Below, piece by piece: positions 43,128 through 52,002 of a stretch of 64,000 nucleotides of DNA. The stretch's first letter is position 1. Each line of letters begins with the position of its first letter. The translations under genes were made by a program, and so were the position numbers. The DNA is taken from positions 29,162 to 93,161 of the forward strand of contig DATELN010000186.1 in assembly GCA_035276605.1 (NCBI GenBank), written 5' to 3'. Origin of the DNA: GCA-003244245 sp035276605 (GTDB taxonomy: Bacteria > Actinomycetota > Actinomycetes > Mycobacteriales > Pseudonocardiaceae). The notes beneath the pieces are model-generated. The model worked only from the letters and a program-made list of their open reading frames with translations. It did no database searches and was not told the DNA's origin.

Positions 43128-44597
43128 TCAGCGCAGATTCTGCAGGGTAATCCGGGTGCCGCGCACGTGCAGAGACGTCAGCGATGCGCGGTAGAGCGTG
43201 GCGAAGCGCTCGTCATCGATCAAGTCGCCGAACACCTCTCGATTCGCGATGAAAGCGAGTGGATCCTGGCGCTGGCGACGAGCGTTCGCCATAAGGCTGT
43301 CCTTGAGGCGGTCGACCACCTCGATCGGTCGATTCTGTTCGTCTACCCCTTCGGCGTACCGCGCCCAACTGGCCACTATTGCGGCCGAGCGCTTGATCTC
43401 ACCGCCGGTGGCCAGGTTCTGCCTGATAACCGGGAGCAACCACTTCGGGATCCGGTCGGAGCTCTCCGCACACAGCCGCGCGACTGTGTCGCGCACGTTC
43501 GGATTGGAGAAACGGGCGAGCAGCGTCTGCTTGTATTCCTCGAGGTCGATCCCGGGGACGGGCGGCAAGGTCGGTGTCGCCTCCCGATCCATGTACCCGA
43601 GAAGTAGGTCATGGAACAGCGGGTCTTGGCACACCTGGTGCACCAGCCGGTACCCGGCGAGGTAACCGAAGTAGCAAAGCGCCTGATGGCTAGCATTGAG
43701 TAGGCGTATCTTCATCAGCTCATAGGGTTCGACGTCCTCGACGAGTTGCACGCCGGCGTCCTCCAATGGAGGGCGACCGTCGCCGAAATCGTCCTCCAAC
43801 ACCCATTGCGTGAAAGGCTCGCAGACAACTGGCCACTGATCATCGATCCCGAACTGTTGACTGATCTTGACCTTGTCTTCGTCAGTGGTCACCGGCGTGA
43901 TCCGGTCGACCATCGAGTTCGGGAAACGGACCTGTTGCTTGATCCAGGCACCGAGTTTGGGATCCCTGAGCGTGGCGAAGGCAACGAAACTCTTCTTCGC
44001 GGCGTCGCCGTTGCCCGGGATGTTGTCGCAGGACATCACGGTGAACGGGGGCAGATCGCGTTGGCGGCGGCGCACCAGCGCCTCCGTGATCAGCCCGAAC
44101 GTCGTCTTCGGGGCAGTTCCCGGCTGCAGATCGTGTACGACGTCGGGCAAGCTCGCGTCGAACTCGCCGGTGACGGCGTGGAAGTTGTAGCCGCCCTCGG
44201 TAACCGTCAATGACACGATCCGCGTTTGCTCGTCGGCGAGCTTCTCGATGACCGCCTCCGGATCATCCGGTGCGAATAGATACTGCACGATCGCGCCGAT
44301 GACCCTGGGCTCAACAGACCCGTCTGGATGTTTGACTACCAGGGTGTAGAGGCAATCCTGCGCCTGCATTGTGTCCCTCATCCTGCGATCAGATGGCAGC
44401 ACACCGACACCGCAGATGCCCCAGTCCAGGGCCTTGCCCTCGCTCATAAGACGGTCCAGATACATGGCCTGATGCGACCGGTGAAACCCGCCCACGCCGA
44501 AGTGCACGATGCCCGTACGCACACAGTTCCGGTCATAGGCCGGTATCGACATTGCCGCGCGGAGCGAAGGCAACGATGTCGCGTTGAGCGGCCGCAT
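43128..44597 (-). CDS. Mannitol 2-dehydrogenase family polyol dehydrogenase
   Basis: A 489-residue long-chain polyol dehydrogenase: NAD-binding FGVGGFHRSHQAMYLDRL, the conserved MSCDNIPGNGDAAKKSF, FPNSMVDRITP and the catalytic region KIRLLNASHQALCYFGYL with the Lys-Asn-His set. It oxidises mannitol or arabitol to fructose or xylulose. Start 44597 has AAGGGA in front. Ten bases separate it from the xylulokinase gene upstream; together they form a polyol-use operon (D-arabitol to xylulose to xylulose-5-phosphate, or mannitol to fructose). Confidence 0.92.
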   Translation of the reverse strand: MRPLNATSLPSLRAAMSIPAYDRNCVRTGIVHFGVGGFHRSHQAMYLDRLMSEGKALDWGICGVGVLPSDRRMRDTMQAQDCLYTLVVKHPDGSVEPRVIGAIVQYLFAPDDPEAVIEKLADEQTRIVSLTVTEGGYNFHAVTGEFDASLPDVVHDLQPGTAPKTTFGLITEALVRRRQRDLPPFTVMSCDNIPGNGDAAKKSFVAFATLRDPKLGAWIKQQVRFPNSMVDRITPVTTDEDKVKISQQFGIDDQWPVVCEPFTQWVLEDDFGDGRPPLEDAGVQLVEDVEPYELMKIRLLNASHQALCYFGYLAGYRLVHQVCQDPLFHDLLLGYMDREATPTLPPVPGIDLEEYKQTLLARFSNPNVRDTVARLCAESSDRIPKWLLPVIRQNLATGGEIKRSAAIVASWARYAEGVDEQNRPIEVVDRLKDSLMANARRQRQDPLAFIANREVFGDLIDDERFATLYRASLTSLHVRGTRITLQNLR

Positions 44598-44607
44598 AGA
44601 AGTCCCT

Positions 44608-46038
44608 TCAGTAGTGCTGCCTCGCGATGGTGAAGTCACGCGCTTGCGCGTACCGGACCCGGACCGCCTCAACGACCTCGCTGTCGTAGGTCTCGACTCC
44701 CGCATGTGCCCAGGGCGGCGGATGCGCGTTTCCGCTCAGGGCCCACGCGGCCTGCCGAGCGGCCCCATCTGCGACGTACTCCCCCGGGGGTGGAACCAGT
44801 ACCGGGTAGCCCAGCACGGTCGGGGCGATCCGCCGGACCGCTTCGGACCGTGCGCCGCCACCGATGAGGAACACCCGCTCGACGCGGGCGCCGGCCGCGA
44901 CCAGAGCATCGATGGCATCCGCCATGCCGCACAGCAGGCCCTCGACCGCCGCGCGTGCGAGGTGTGTCGCGGTCGCGGTGGCCAGGCGCAGTCCGTGTAC
45001 GGCGCCAGTGGCGTCCGGCCGGTCAGGAGTCCGTTCGCCCTCGAGATACGGCACGACCACGAGACCGCCGGCGCCCGCCGGGGCCGAGAGCGCGAGCCTG
45101 GAAAACTCCTCGTGATCAAGGCGGAGCATCGTGGCGGCGGCGGCGAGAACCCGCGCCGCATTCAGCGTGGCCACCAGCGGGAGAAACCGGCCGGTGGCGT
45201 CGGCGAACCCGGCCACCATGCCGGAGGGATCAGTGGCAGGAGTGTCGGTCACGGAGCAGGCCACGCCGGAGGTGCCAAGGGAGACAACCACGTCACCAGG
45301 GTGCGTATCGAGTGCAAGGGCAGCTGCCGCATTATCGCCGGTGCCGGGGCCCAGCAGGGGGCCGCCGGCCATCGCGCCAGCCGGCTCGGACGGGCCGAGC
45401 ACCCGCGGCACGGTGGCGTCGTGGCCCAGCGCCCGTAACAGAAGGTCGTTGCGGTAGGCACCGCTCACGGCGGACCAGTAACCTGTGCCGCTGGCGTCTC
45501 CGCGGTCAGTCGCCAGCCTGTCCAGCGGCAACCTCTGCAGTGCCGGATCGGTGCCGAGACGCCAGGTCAGCCAGTCATGCGGCAGGCAGACCGCCGCCGT
45601 CCGGGCGGCCGCCGCCGGTTCATTCTGGGCGAGCCAGCGCAGCTTGGTCACGGTGAACGACGCGACAGGAACAACGCCGACCGCATCCGCCCACGCCCGG
45701 CGCCCCGCCGCGCCGCCACCCAGCTCGCTGATCAGGTCCGCGGCAGCGTCGGCGGACCGAGTGTCATTCCACAACAGAGCCGGCCGCACCACCCCGCCGG
45801 ACTCGTCGAGGCACACCATCCCGTGCTGCTGCGCAGCCACTGCCACCGCTGCGACATCGGCCAGGCCGCCAGCCTCGTCCAGCGCCGTGTGCAGCGCTGC
45901 CCACCAGGCGTTGGGATGCACCTCGGTGCCTTCGGGGTGCGCGCTTCGCCCGTGACGGACCAACTTGCCGGTTTCCGCATCCCGGATGACGACTTTGCAC
46001 GACTGCGTTGACGAGTCGACACCGGCAACAATTGTCAC
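44608..46038 (-). CDS. xylB: Xylulokinase
   Basis: A 476-residue FGGY-family carbohydrate kinase with the N-terminal ATPase signature VAGVDSSTQSCKVVI, the substrate region VAAQQHGMVCLDESG, LPHDWLTWRLGT and the C-terminal FLIGGGARSEAVRRIAP. It phosphorylates D-xylulose for the pentose phosphate pathway. First gene of the operon with the polyol dehydrogenase. Confidence 0.92.
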   Translation of the reverse strand: MTIVAGVDSSTQSCKVVIRDAETGKLVRHGRSAHPEGTEVHPNAWWAALHTALDEAGGLADVAAVAVAAQQHGMVCLDESGGVVRPALLWNDTRSADAAADLISELGGGAAGRRAWADAVGVVPVASFTVTKLRWLAQNEPAAAARTAAVCLPHDWLTWRLGTDPALQRLPLDRLATDRGDASGTGYWSAVSGAYRNDLLLRALGHDATVPRVLGPSEPAGAMAGGPLLGPGTGDNAAAALALDTHPGDVVVSLGTSGVACSVTDTPATDPSGMVAGFADATGRFLPLVATLNAARVLAAAATMLRLDHEEFSRLALSAPAGAGGLVVVPYLEGERTPDRPDATGAVHGLRLATATATHLARAAVEGLLCGMADAIDALVAAGARVERVFLIGGGARSEAVRRIAPTVLGYPVLVPPPGEYVADGAARQAAWALSGNAHPPPWAHAGVETYDSEVVEAVRVRYAQARDFTIARQHY

Positions 46039-46615
46039 GAGGATCTCGCTCTGCCACTACTGCGCTCGCGCGCCTGTCGCTCTCAACTGGGTCGCGTGCG
46101 GCCCGTGGAAACCGGCGACGCCTCAGGGATCAGCGCAGCGCGGACGAGGCATCCGCGAACGGAGGACGTCCGGTGCTGGCCGGTGGTTCCCCGGCGGCTG
46201 TCACGCTTACACCATAGCCATCCGTCGTGACAGCATCGCGGTCCTCTCCGGGCCGCCGAGGGCTCACAAAGAAAATGTTTGCCTGCGAGCGGGCCAGCTG
46301 CGGTCCGTGCTGGGCCATCGTGCGCGACGGTGCAGACGTCGCTACGGTGAAAAGGCATGGCTAGGTCACCGCAAGGCACCGTGCTCCAAGGTGCTGGCGC
46401 CACTTCGTTTCTTGAGCTACCGCGGCGCAGGCTTTCCACGATCAGGTCCTGGATGTGCAACAAGTCGTGAGCAACGACGGTTACCAGTACTACTTCAATA
46501 TCCCGGGGAGCTCGCTGAATGCGCCAACCTCCGGTGGCCCTCAGGCCGTCGGAATGCGTAGAGGAGATGGCTGTGGTGCCTTCGAGGAGTAACACAAGTC
46601 GAAAGGAGAGCGAGG
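46039..46615. other. Intergenic region, probably decayed sequence
   Basis: About 580 bases without a credible intact gene. A short plus-strand frame (about 46415-46591) reads AFHDQVLDVQQVVSNDGYQ then YYFNIPGSSLNAP and ends in a stop; it could be the tail of a lost gene. The region must also hold the promoters of the divergent xylulokinase operon and the reductase gene at 46616. Confidence 0.4.
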
Positions 46616-47356
46616 ATGAGTGAGCAGCGGGTCGCCATTGTCACCGGGGGCGCTCGGGGGATCGGCGCGGCGATCACCACCAGCCTGGCCAAGGCCGGCA
46701 CGCACGTTGCCGCTGGCTATAGCCGCAACCGAGCGGCCGGAGACGAGTTGGCCGGCAAGCTGACCGCCGAGGGCTGTTCGGTGTCCCTGCATCAGGGCAA
46801 CGTCGGAAATCCGGAGGACTGCCAGCGCGTAGTGCGAGACGTCTTGGCCGAGCATGGACGGATCGACTACCTGGTCAACAATGCTGGCGTCACCGTAGAC
46901 AAGACGGTGCGCAAAATGACGGTCGACGACTGGCACGCGGTGTTGCGCGTCAACCTCTCGGGTGCGTTTTACATGACCAAGGCCGTCCTAGAGCACATGC
47001 TCGACCGCGGCTCCGGGCGGATCGTGAACATCAGCTCCGTGATCGGACAGACCGGCAACGTCGGCCAGGCGAATTACGCGGCCTCCAAAGCTGGGCTGAT
47101 CGGCTTCACTAAGAGCCTCGCCTTAGAAGTCGCCCGCAAGGGCATCACGGTGAACTGCGTCGCGCCAGGGTTTATCGACACCGACATGGTCGCCGACGTA
47201 CCCAAGGAAACACTTGACCACATCGTCGAGAGCATTCCGGTCAGGCGGCTGGGGAAGGCCCGGGAAATCGCCCGGGCGGTGCAGTTCCTGGTCGACGATG
47301 ACGCCGGCTACATCACCGGTAGCGTGCTTGCCGTCAACGGCGGGCTGGACATGTGA
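46616..47356 (+). CDS. fabG: 3-oxoacyl-ACP / acetoacetyl-CoA reductase (SDR, FabG/PhaB-like)
   Basis: A 246-residue SDR with TGGARGIG, NNAGVT, the catalytic NISSV and YAASKAG motifs and a C-terminal VNGGLDM. The RIDYLVNNAGVTVDKTVRKM segment is typical of mycobacterial FabG/PhaB paralogues. It reduces 3-oxoacyl thioesters with NADPH. GAAAGGAGAGCGAGG precedes the ATG. Confidence 0.9.
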   Translation: MSEQRVAIVTGGARGIGAAITTSLAKAGTHVAAGYSRNRAAGDELAGKLTAEGCSVSLHQGNVGNPEDCQRVVRDVLAEHGRIDYLVNNAGVTVDKTVRKMTVDDWHAVLRVNLSGAFYMTKAVLEHMLDRGSGRIVNISSVIGQTGNVGQANYAASKAGLIGFTKSLALEVARKGITVNCVAPGFIDTDMVADVPKETLDHIVESIPVRRLGKAREIARAVQFLVDDDAGYITGSVLAVNGGLDM

Positions 47357-47610
47357 CGTCCTAGCGGCACGAGCCAGCAGCGGCCTGACCACGCCCCCAC
47401 CGGCCGATCACAGACCAACCGGTGGAAAGCTGAACACGCCTCGATCCCTACCGTCCCCATGAAGATCAACTAATAATCACGGATCCGACCCGTGGATCCA
47501 AGCTCAGCCTGCCGTCCCGACCGCACCCACCGGGGGCTGTAGAAATCTGGCCAAATGCCTGCGACGATTGCCTTCATGAGGCGATTGCAAAACCATGATC
47601 GAGCAGTGTC

Positions 47611-47868
47611 GTGAACCTGCGATTGCGCTCCGATGTATCTACCGTCGATACCGACGACGGGCTCGTGCTGCTCGACGAACGCAGTGGTAAGTATTACCAG
47701 CTCAACTCCAGTGGCGCCGTCGTTTTGCGGGCATTGGTCGAAGGCAACTCGGCAGAGGAGGCAGTGCGGGCACTCTGCGAGCGTTTTCCCGACAAAACCC
47801 ACCGCATCGCCGCTGACGTGACCGCCGTCATCGAACACCTTCGCGCGGTCGGACTAGTCATCTCATGA
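47611..47868 (+). CDS. Lasso peptide B1 protein: RiPP recognition element (PqqD-like)
   Basis: An 85-residue winged-helix RRE: three strands (LRLRSDVSTVDTDDGLVLLD), the YYQLNSSGAVVLRALVEG turn-helix and a helical C-terminus (VTAVIEHLRAVGLVIS). In actinobacterial lasso pathways the stand-alone B1 binds the leader peptide and presents it to the protease and cyclase. It lies 342 bases upstream of the precursor gene, whereas B1 usually follows the cyclase gene; the precursor has its own promoter. GTG 47611 has a poor ribosome binding site. Confidence 0.88.
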   Translation: MNLRLRSDVSTVDTDDGLVLLDERSGKYYQLNSSGAVVLRALVEGNSAEEAVRALCERFPDKTHRIAADVTAVIEHLRAVGLVIS

Positions 47869-48140
47869 CTAGCAGCGGAATCACTGGCAACAATTTCGCT
47901 CGGTAATCTGTGAAGCTACCACAATGTCCTTTACGCCAATTTTAGGATGATCATCGAAGGTGCCGGAGGTTATTCCGTCCGCCGGAGGCCGAGGCAGCTT
48001 TGACGTGATCGTCTGTGGTGGCCAGCACGGTAAGCCGCAAGCGACGAACTACCCGAGCTGGACAAGCGGCACAAGGCAGTCAACCTACGCGTTGACGCCG
48101 GAGGCCGTAGGCCCAGAATGTTGAAAGTACTCACCGTCCG

Positions 48141-48168
48141 TTGACAGGTCGGGTAATTGGGCTTTACT
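48141..48168 (+). promoter_or_regulatory. Sigma-70-type promoter of the lasso precursor gene
   Basis: A perfect -35 TTGACA (48141-48146) is followed after 16 bases by TTTACT (48163-48168). The predicted start would be near 48175, about 35 bases before the precursor ATG at 48211. The precursor gene also has a strong Shine-Dalgarno (GGAAGG, 48197-48202), which fits the need for high precursor yield. Confidence 0.65.
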
Positions 48169-48210
48169 GAAGTGATGCAGGCAGCTTGGCCATACCGGAA
48201 GGTGATGTAA

Positions 48211-48372
48211 ATGTCCGAGTCCATCGATCGGGATGAGACGAGTCTTGTCAAGCATGACGCGACCAGTGTTGCCTACGAGGCTCCTGATCTTCGCGAGGTG
48301 GGAGTTTTTGGTGACGTAACTCAGGGTCCCGCGACTCAGCAACCCGAAGGCAATATGATGGGAATGGTCTGA
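48211..48372 (+). CDS. Lasso peptide precursor (A), predicted core GPATQQPEGNMMGMV
   Basis: A 53-residue peptide. The leader matches the actinobacterial recognition rule: Tyr22-x2-Pro25-x-Leu27-x3-Gly31-x5-Thr37-x, with Thr at the second-last leader position. Cleavage after Gln38 gives a 15-residue core (39-53, bases 48325-48369). Core Gly1 and Glu8 are exactly spaced for an eight-membered macrolactam ring (GPATQQPE), leaving a seven-residue tail (GNMMGMV). No other acidic residue is in the core, so the ring site is unambiguous. The core has no aromatic or basic residue, unusual for plug positions. Confidence 0.92.
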   Translation: MSESIDRDETSLVKHDATSVAYEAPDLREVGVFGDVTQGPATQQPEGNMMGMV

Positions 48373-48391
48373 AACTAAACAAATAAGATGT

Positions 48392-50233
48392 ATGGCGCAT
48401 AATTGCAATCAATGCTGGTTCATGGTTTTTCCCGACTGTGAGCTGGCATCTGCGCTCGCTGAGCGGATAAGTCGGGTCGCATGCCGACAGCTGGCACATC
48501 CATCGGGTCGGCCGTGGCTGATGGGCTGTTGGTCCGACGAATATGCCGTGGTTGGTTTCTTCGGTCGTATCCATGTTGTCCTATTGGGGCACGCGACACT
48601 TCGTGGCGACGAGCTGACAGCCAGGCTGCGCGGCATACGAGGAATCGAGGAGCTGGACCAACTGGCGGCTGGCCTGGCGGGCAGTTTCCATCTCGTGGCC
48701 TCGATGGATGGCCAGGTACGGGTACAGGGCAGCCTCTCTGAGGCTCGACGGGTCTTCTTCGCGCGGGTGGGCGGGGTGCCAATAGCCGCTGACCGAGCGC
48801 ATCTGGTGGCTTGGCTGTACGGCGCAAGCTTGGACGTGCGGCAGGTGGCAGCCCGGATGGCTTACGGAGACCTGCCTTATCCGCTCGCGAACGCAGCACT
48901 CTGGTGCGGCGTCAATGCGGTTCCCGGGAACTCTGCGCTGTATCTGGATTCAGCCGGCCGAAGCCGAGTGATGCGCCGGTGGCGCCCGCCCGAGCCCACA
49001 CTGTCGCTGTTTGAGGGCGCCGCGGCGGTGCGGACGGCGCTGGTGGAGGCGGTGACCGCCCGCCTAAGACCGGGGAAAGTGCTGGCCGCGGACCTGTCCG
49101 GCGGACTGGACTCGACCTCGATATGTTTCCTGGCCGCCCAAGCAGGCGCCGAGTTACTAACGGTGACGCTGCGCTGGGCGGCGCCCGGCAATGAGGATGT
49201 GGCCTGGGCGCAGCGGGCTTCCGCGCTGCTACCTAACACGGAGCGGCTGGTCTACTCACCCGAGGAGCTGCCAGCATACTTCACCGGTGTCGGCGAGCCC
49301 ACCGACCCGTCGGACGAACCGACCGCGGCCATCCGCGACCGGGCTATCCAGGCGATCATCGCCGCCGAAATGGCAGCCCGGGGGGCGCAGGCACGATTGA
49401 TCGGACACGGCGGGGACCATGTCGTGCAAGCCACACCGCATCATCTGCACACCCTGCTGCGCCGCCACCCCCGCCAAGCTCTGCGGCACGCCCGGGGCTG
49501 GCAAGCGCTGCGTCGGTGGCCAACGACGACCACCGCACGTGTACTGCTTGACGCCCGCTCCTATGACCGCTGGCTGTCCTCGCTTGCCAACCGGCTGACC
49601 GCACCTACCGCGATGACTTTGGCTCCCGACGGATGGGGTAGCGAGCTACGGCTGCCGCCGTGGGCCAGTACCCAGGCCGTTGAAGCCCTCACCAGCCTGC
49701 TGCGGGAGAACGCTAAGGGCACCGAGCCGCTGGCGCCTACCCGAGGCCAGCACGCCCGTCTCCATCAGGCCCAGACCGCCGGGCGAGTAGCCCGCCACAT
49801 CGAACGTGACACCACCCTCGCCGGTCTGCCCGCCGCCTCCCCCTTCTGCGATGATCAGGTTATTGAAGCATCCATGGCCGTGCGCGCTCAGGAGACGCAC
49901 ACCCCATGGGAGTACAAGCCCCTGCTGGTCGCGGCCATGCGCGGCATAGTCCCCGAGACCGCCCTCACTCGCACCACTAAGGACAATTCAGGCGCCGAAT
50001 GGTACGCCGGACTGCGCACCCACCGAGCCACGCTGTCAGTCCTCGCCGAGGAATCTCGCCTCGTCGACCTAGGCCTGGCCGACCCGGACGCGTTACGCCA
50101 AAACATGACCACCCCACAGATGTGTGGCTTGCCGTACGTCGCCCTCGAAAACACCCTGGCCTGCGAAACCTGGCTGCGCGACCTAGCCGCTCATCCCGAG
50201 CCCGACATCATCCACCGAACGGTCGCCAGATGA
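48392..50233 (+). CDS. Lasso cyclase (C), asparagine synthetase-like macrolactam synthetase
   Basis: A 613-residue protein: an N-terminal Ntn-hydrolase-like domain without catalytic Cys at position 2 (about 1-200) and a C-terminal ATP-binding synthetase domain with the PP-loop SGGLDST at 236-242. It adenylates the side-chain carboxylate of core Glu8 and lets the Gly1 amine close the ring. It starts 19 bases after the precursor stop; ATG 48422 is a possible later start. The C-terminal TTKDNSGAEWYAGLR is typical of lasso cyclases. Confidence 0.92.
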   Translation: MAHNCNQCWFMVFPDCELASALAERISRVACRQLAHPSGRPWLMGCWSDEYAVVGFFGRIHVVLLGHATLRGDELTARLRGIRGIEELDQLAAGLAGSFHLVASMDGQVRVQGSLSEARRVFFARVGGVPIAADRAHLVAWLYGASLDVRQVAARMAYGDLPYPLANAALWCGVNAVPGNSALYLDSAGRSRVMRRWRPPEPTLSLFEGAAAVRTALVEAVTARLRPGKVLAADLSGGLDSTSICFLAAQAGAELLTVTLRWAAPGNEDVAWAQRASALLPNTERLVYSPEELPAYFTGVGEPTDPSDEPTAAIRDRAIQAIIAAEMAARGAQARLIGHGGDHVVQATPHHLHTLLRRHPRQALRHARGWQALRRWPTTTTARVLLDARSYDRWLSSLANRLTAPTAMTLAPDGWGSELRLPPWASTQAVEALTSLLRENAKGTEPLAPTRGQHARLHQAQTAGRVARHIERDTTLAGLPAASPFCDDQVIEASMAVRAQETHTPWEYKPLLVAAMRGIVPETALTRTTKDNSGAEWYAGLRTHRATLSVLAEESRLVDLGLADPDALRQNMTTPQMCGLPYVALENTLACETWLRDLAAHPEPDIIHRTVAR

Positions 50234-50637
50234 CCCAAATCCTGGACAGTGCCGCACGTCCGCCGCTGCGACGCCGCATTCCCGCACATCTGGCAATCAC
50301 TGCTGCCCGATTGCTCGCCCGCCTTTCCCCACGGCGAATCCGCGCGATCCTGGAAGCCCTGCGTCGCGGCGCCGCTCCAGCCACCTACGAACAAGCGCTG
50401 GTCGCCCGTACCGACGTCGTCGCCACCAGCGTGCACTGCGCGGGTAAATACTGCCTGTCCCGCGCGCTGGCCACCACCCTGCTCTGCCGGATGCGTGGAG
50501 TTTGGCCGACCTGGTGCACTGGAGTGCGCTCTCCGCCGTTCGCCGCTCATGCCTGGGTCGAGGTAGCCGGTCAACCGGTCGGTGAACCGACCGACACCGC
50601 CTCCTACCGACCCATTCTCACCGTCCCCCCGCCGTAG
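50230..50637 (+). CDS. Lasso leader peptidase (B2), transglutaminase-like
   Basis: A 135-residue cysteine protease of the lasso B2/McjB C-terminal type. The catalytic Cys75 is in AGKYCLSRALATTLLCR, His107 in FAAHAWVEVAG and the acid probably Asp122 in GEPTDTAS. The ATG overlaps the cyclase stop (ATGA), so translation is coupled. With B1 it removes the 38-residue leader. No transporter gene follows directly. Confidence 0.9.
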   Translation: MTQILDSAARPPLRRRIPAHLAITAARLLARLSPRRIRAILEALRRGAAPATYEQALVARTDVVATSVHCAGKYCLSRALATTLLCRMRGVWPTWCTGVRSPPFAAHAWVEVAGQPVGEPTDTASYRPILTVPPP

Positions 50638-50694
50638 TGCCCTCAAATTGCCGGTCGCATGTGTTGATGCCACGTTGAGTTAGCGGGCATGTCC

Positions 50695-50727
50695 CGATCA
50701 TCTCGACAAGCTATTACTGACGATGAC
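50695..50727. repeat. Upstream element, copy 1 (before methyltransferase gene)
   Basis: CGATCATCTCGACAAGC followed by TATTACTGACGATGAC is almost the same as the sequence at 52760-52793 (two substitutions in the first 26 bases, then a one-base shift). It lies about 70 bases before the methyltransferase start. It looks like a conserved promoter or operator rather than a mobile repeat. Confidence 0.65.
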
Positions 50728-50793
50728 GCTCAACAGCGCTAGCTTGCCTGTTCGGTGAGCTCGAGGTCTGACAACACATGTGAGGTGGCCGCT

Positions 50794-51867
50794 ATGGATA
50801 CCGCGGTGAAAGAAGACCGAGTGGGAGATTTCCGGGCGCAGGTAATCAGGGATGCAGCAGCCGCGCTAAGCGGTGTGACTGTGTCGATCGGTGACCGGTT
50901 AGGTTTGTATACCGCCATGGCTGGTGCGGGTCCGCTGACTTCCCAACAGCTGGCTGCCTCCACCGCGCTGGTCGAACGCTATGTACGGGAGTGGCTGGCG
51001 GTACAGGTCGCAAGCGGGTATGTCGAATATGACCCTTTCGACAAGACTTACACGTTGCCCGACGAGCGGGCAGCGGTGCTGGCTGACCCGATGTCTCCGA
51101 CTTACCTCGCCGGCGCTTTCCTCAGGTTGCAGGCTGCCTATACGGTCGAAGATCAGCTGGTAGAAGCCTTTTACAGTGGGCGCGGGGTGGGCTGGGATGA
51201 ACATCCCGATGCCCTGTTCTCGGGAACAGCGAAGTTTTTCCGATCCGGTTATCTGGCTAACATTGTGGAGGGCCAGGGGTGGCTGCCGGCGCTGGATGGA
51301 GTGGTCGACAAGCTCACCGCCGGGGGCTGGGTGGCGGATGTGGGATGCGGCTTCGGCTATTCCACCATCGTCATGGCGCAAGCGTTCCCGGCGTCGACGT
51401 TTGTAGGGTTCGACTACCACCGACCGTCCATCGAGGCGGCCTCCAAGCTCGCCGCAGAGGCCGGGGTTGCCGAACGGGTCAGCTTCGAGGTGGCCAGCGC
51501 GCAAGAGTTCCCCGGCACCGGGTATGACCTGATCACCTGTTACGACTGCTTGCATGACATGGGTGACCCAGCTGGTGCCGCTCGGCACGCCCGGCAGGCC
51601 ATTGCCGATGACGGCACTTGGATGATCGTGGAGCCCAATACCTCGGAACGCCTCGAGGACAACATCGGCGATCCGGTCCGGCGGATGTTCATGGCCGGCT
51701 CGATGATCTTCTGCCTGCCCACCGCGCTGGCCCAACACGGACCGTATGCCCTCGGTAACCACGCTGGTGAACACGCCATCCGGGACATCGTCATCGAAGC
51801 GGGCTGGAGTCGATGGCGGCGGGCCACCGAAACGCCGGTCAACCTCGTCTACGAAGCCCGGCCCTAA
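50794..51867 (+). CDS. SAM-dependent methyltransferase with winged-helix N-terminus (Rv2258c-like)
   Basis: A 357-residue class I methyltransferase. The N-terminal part (about 15-95) is the winged-helix dimerisation domain seen in small-molecule O-methyltransferases (GDRLGLYTAMAGAGPLTSQQLA); motif I is VADVGCGFGYS (about 180-190), and YDLITCYDCLHDMGDP is the post-I/active-site region. ATG 50794 follows GAGGTGG. It begins 157 bases after the lasso B2 gene on the same strand and may be a tailoring enzyme, but homologues in other contexts are common. A broken copy is at 38766-39118. Confidence 0.88.
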   Translation: MDTAVKEDRVGDFRAQVIRDAAAALSGVTVSIGDRLGLYTAMAGAGPLTSQQLAASTALVERYVREWLAVQVASGYVEYDPFDKTYTLPDERAAVLADPMSPTYLAGAFLRLQAAYTVEDQLVEAFYSGRGVGWDEHPDALFSGTAKFFRSGYLANIVEGQGWLPALDGVVDKLTAGGWVADVGCGFGYSTIVMAQAFPASTFVGFDYHRPSIEAASKLAAEAGVAERVSFEVASAQEFPGTGYDLITCYDCLHDMGDPAGAARHARQAIADDGTWMIVEPNTSERLEDNIGDPVRRMFMAGSMIFCLPTALAQHGPYALGNHAGEHAIRDIVIEAGWSRWRRATETPVNLVYEARP

Positions 51868-52002
51868 CGTCAACAGTCGTTGGGTGACCTACGTCGGGAC
51901 AAATGACCTGACCCGCCTGGTTCATTCAGAAGGTGTTCGAGATCGCTGATGGACATGGGCTTGGTCGCTGCGGGATTGGGCCTGTAGGCAGTCATGTCGT
52001 AG

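Noticed and set aside
47869..48140. Possible extra gene between lasso B1 and the precursor
   Set aside because: No frame with a start, ribosome binding site and codon bias covers this stretch; it looks like leader and promoter DNA.
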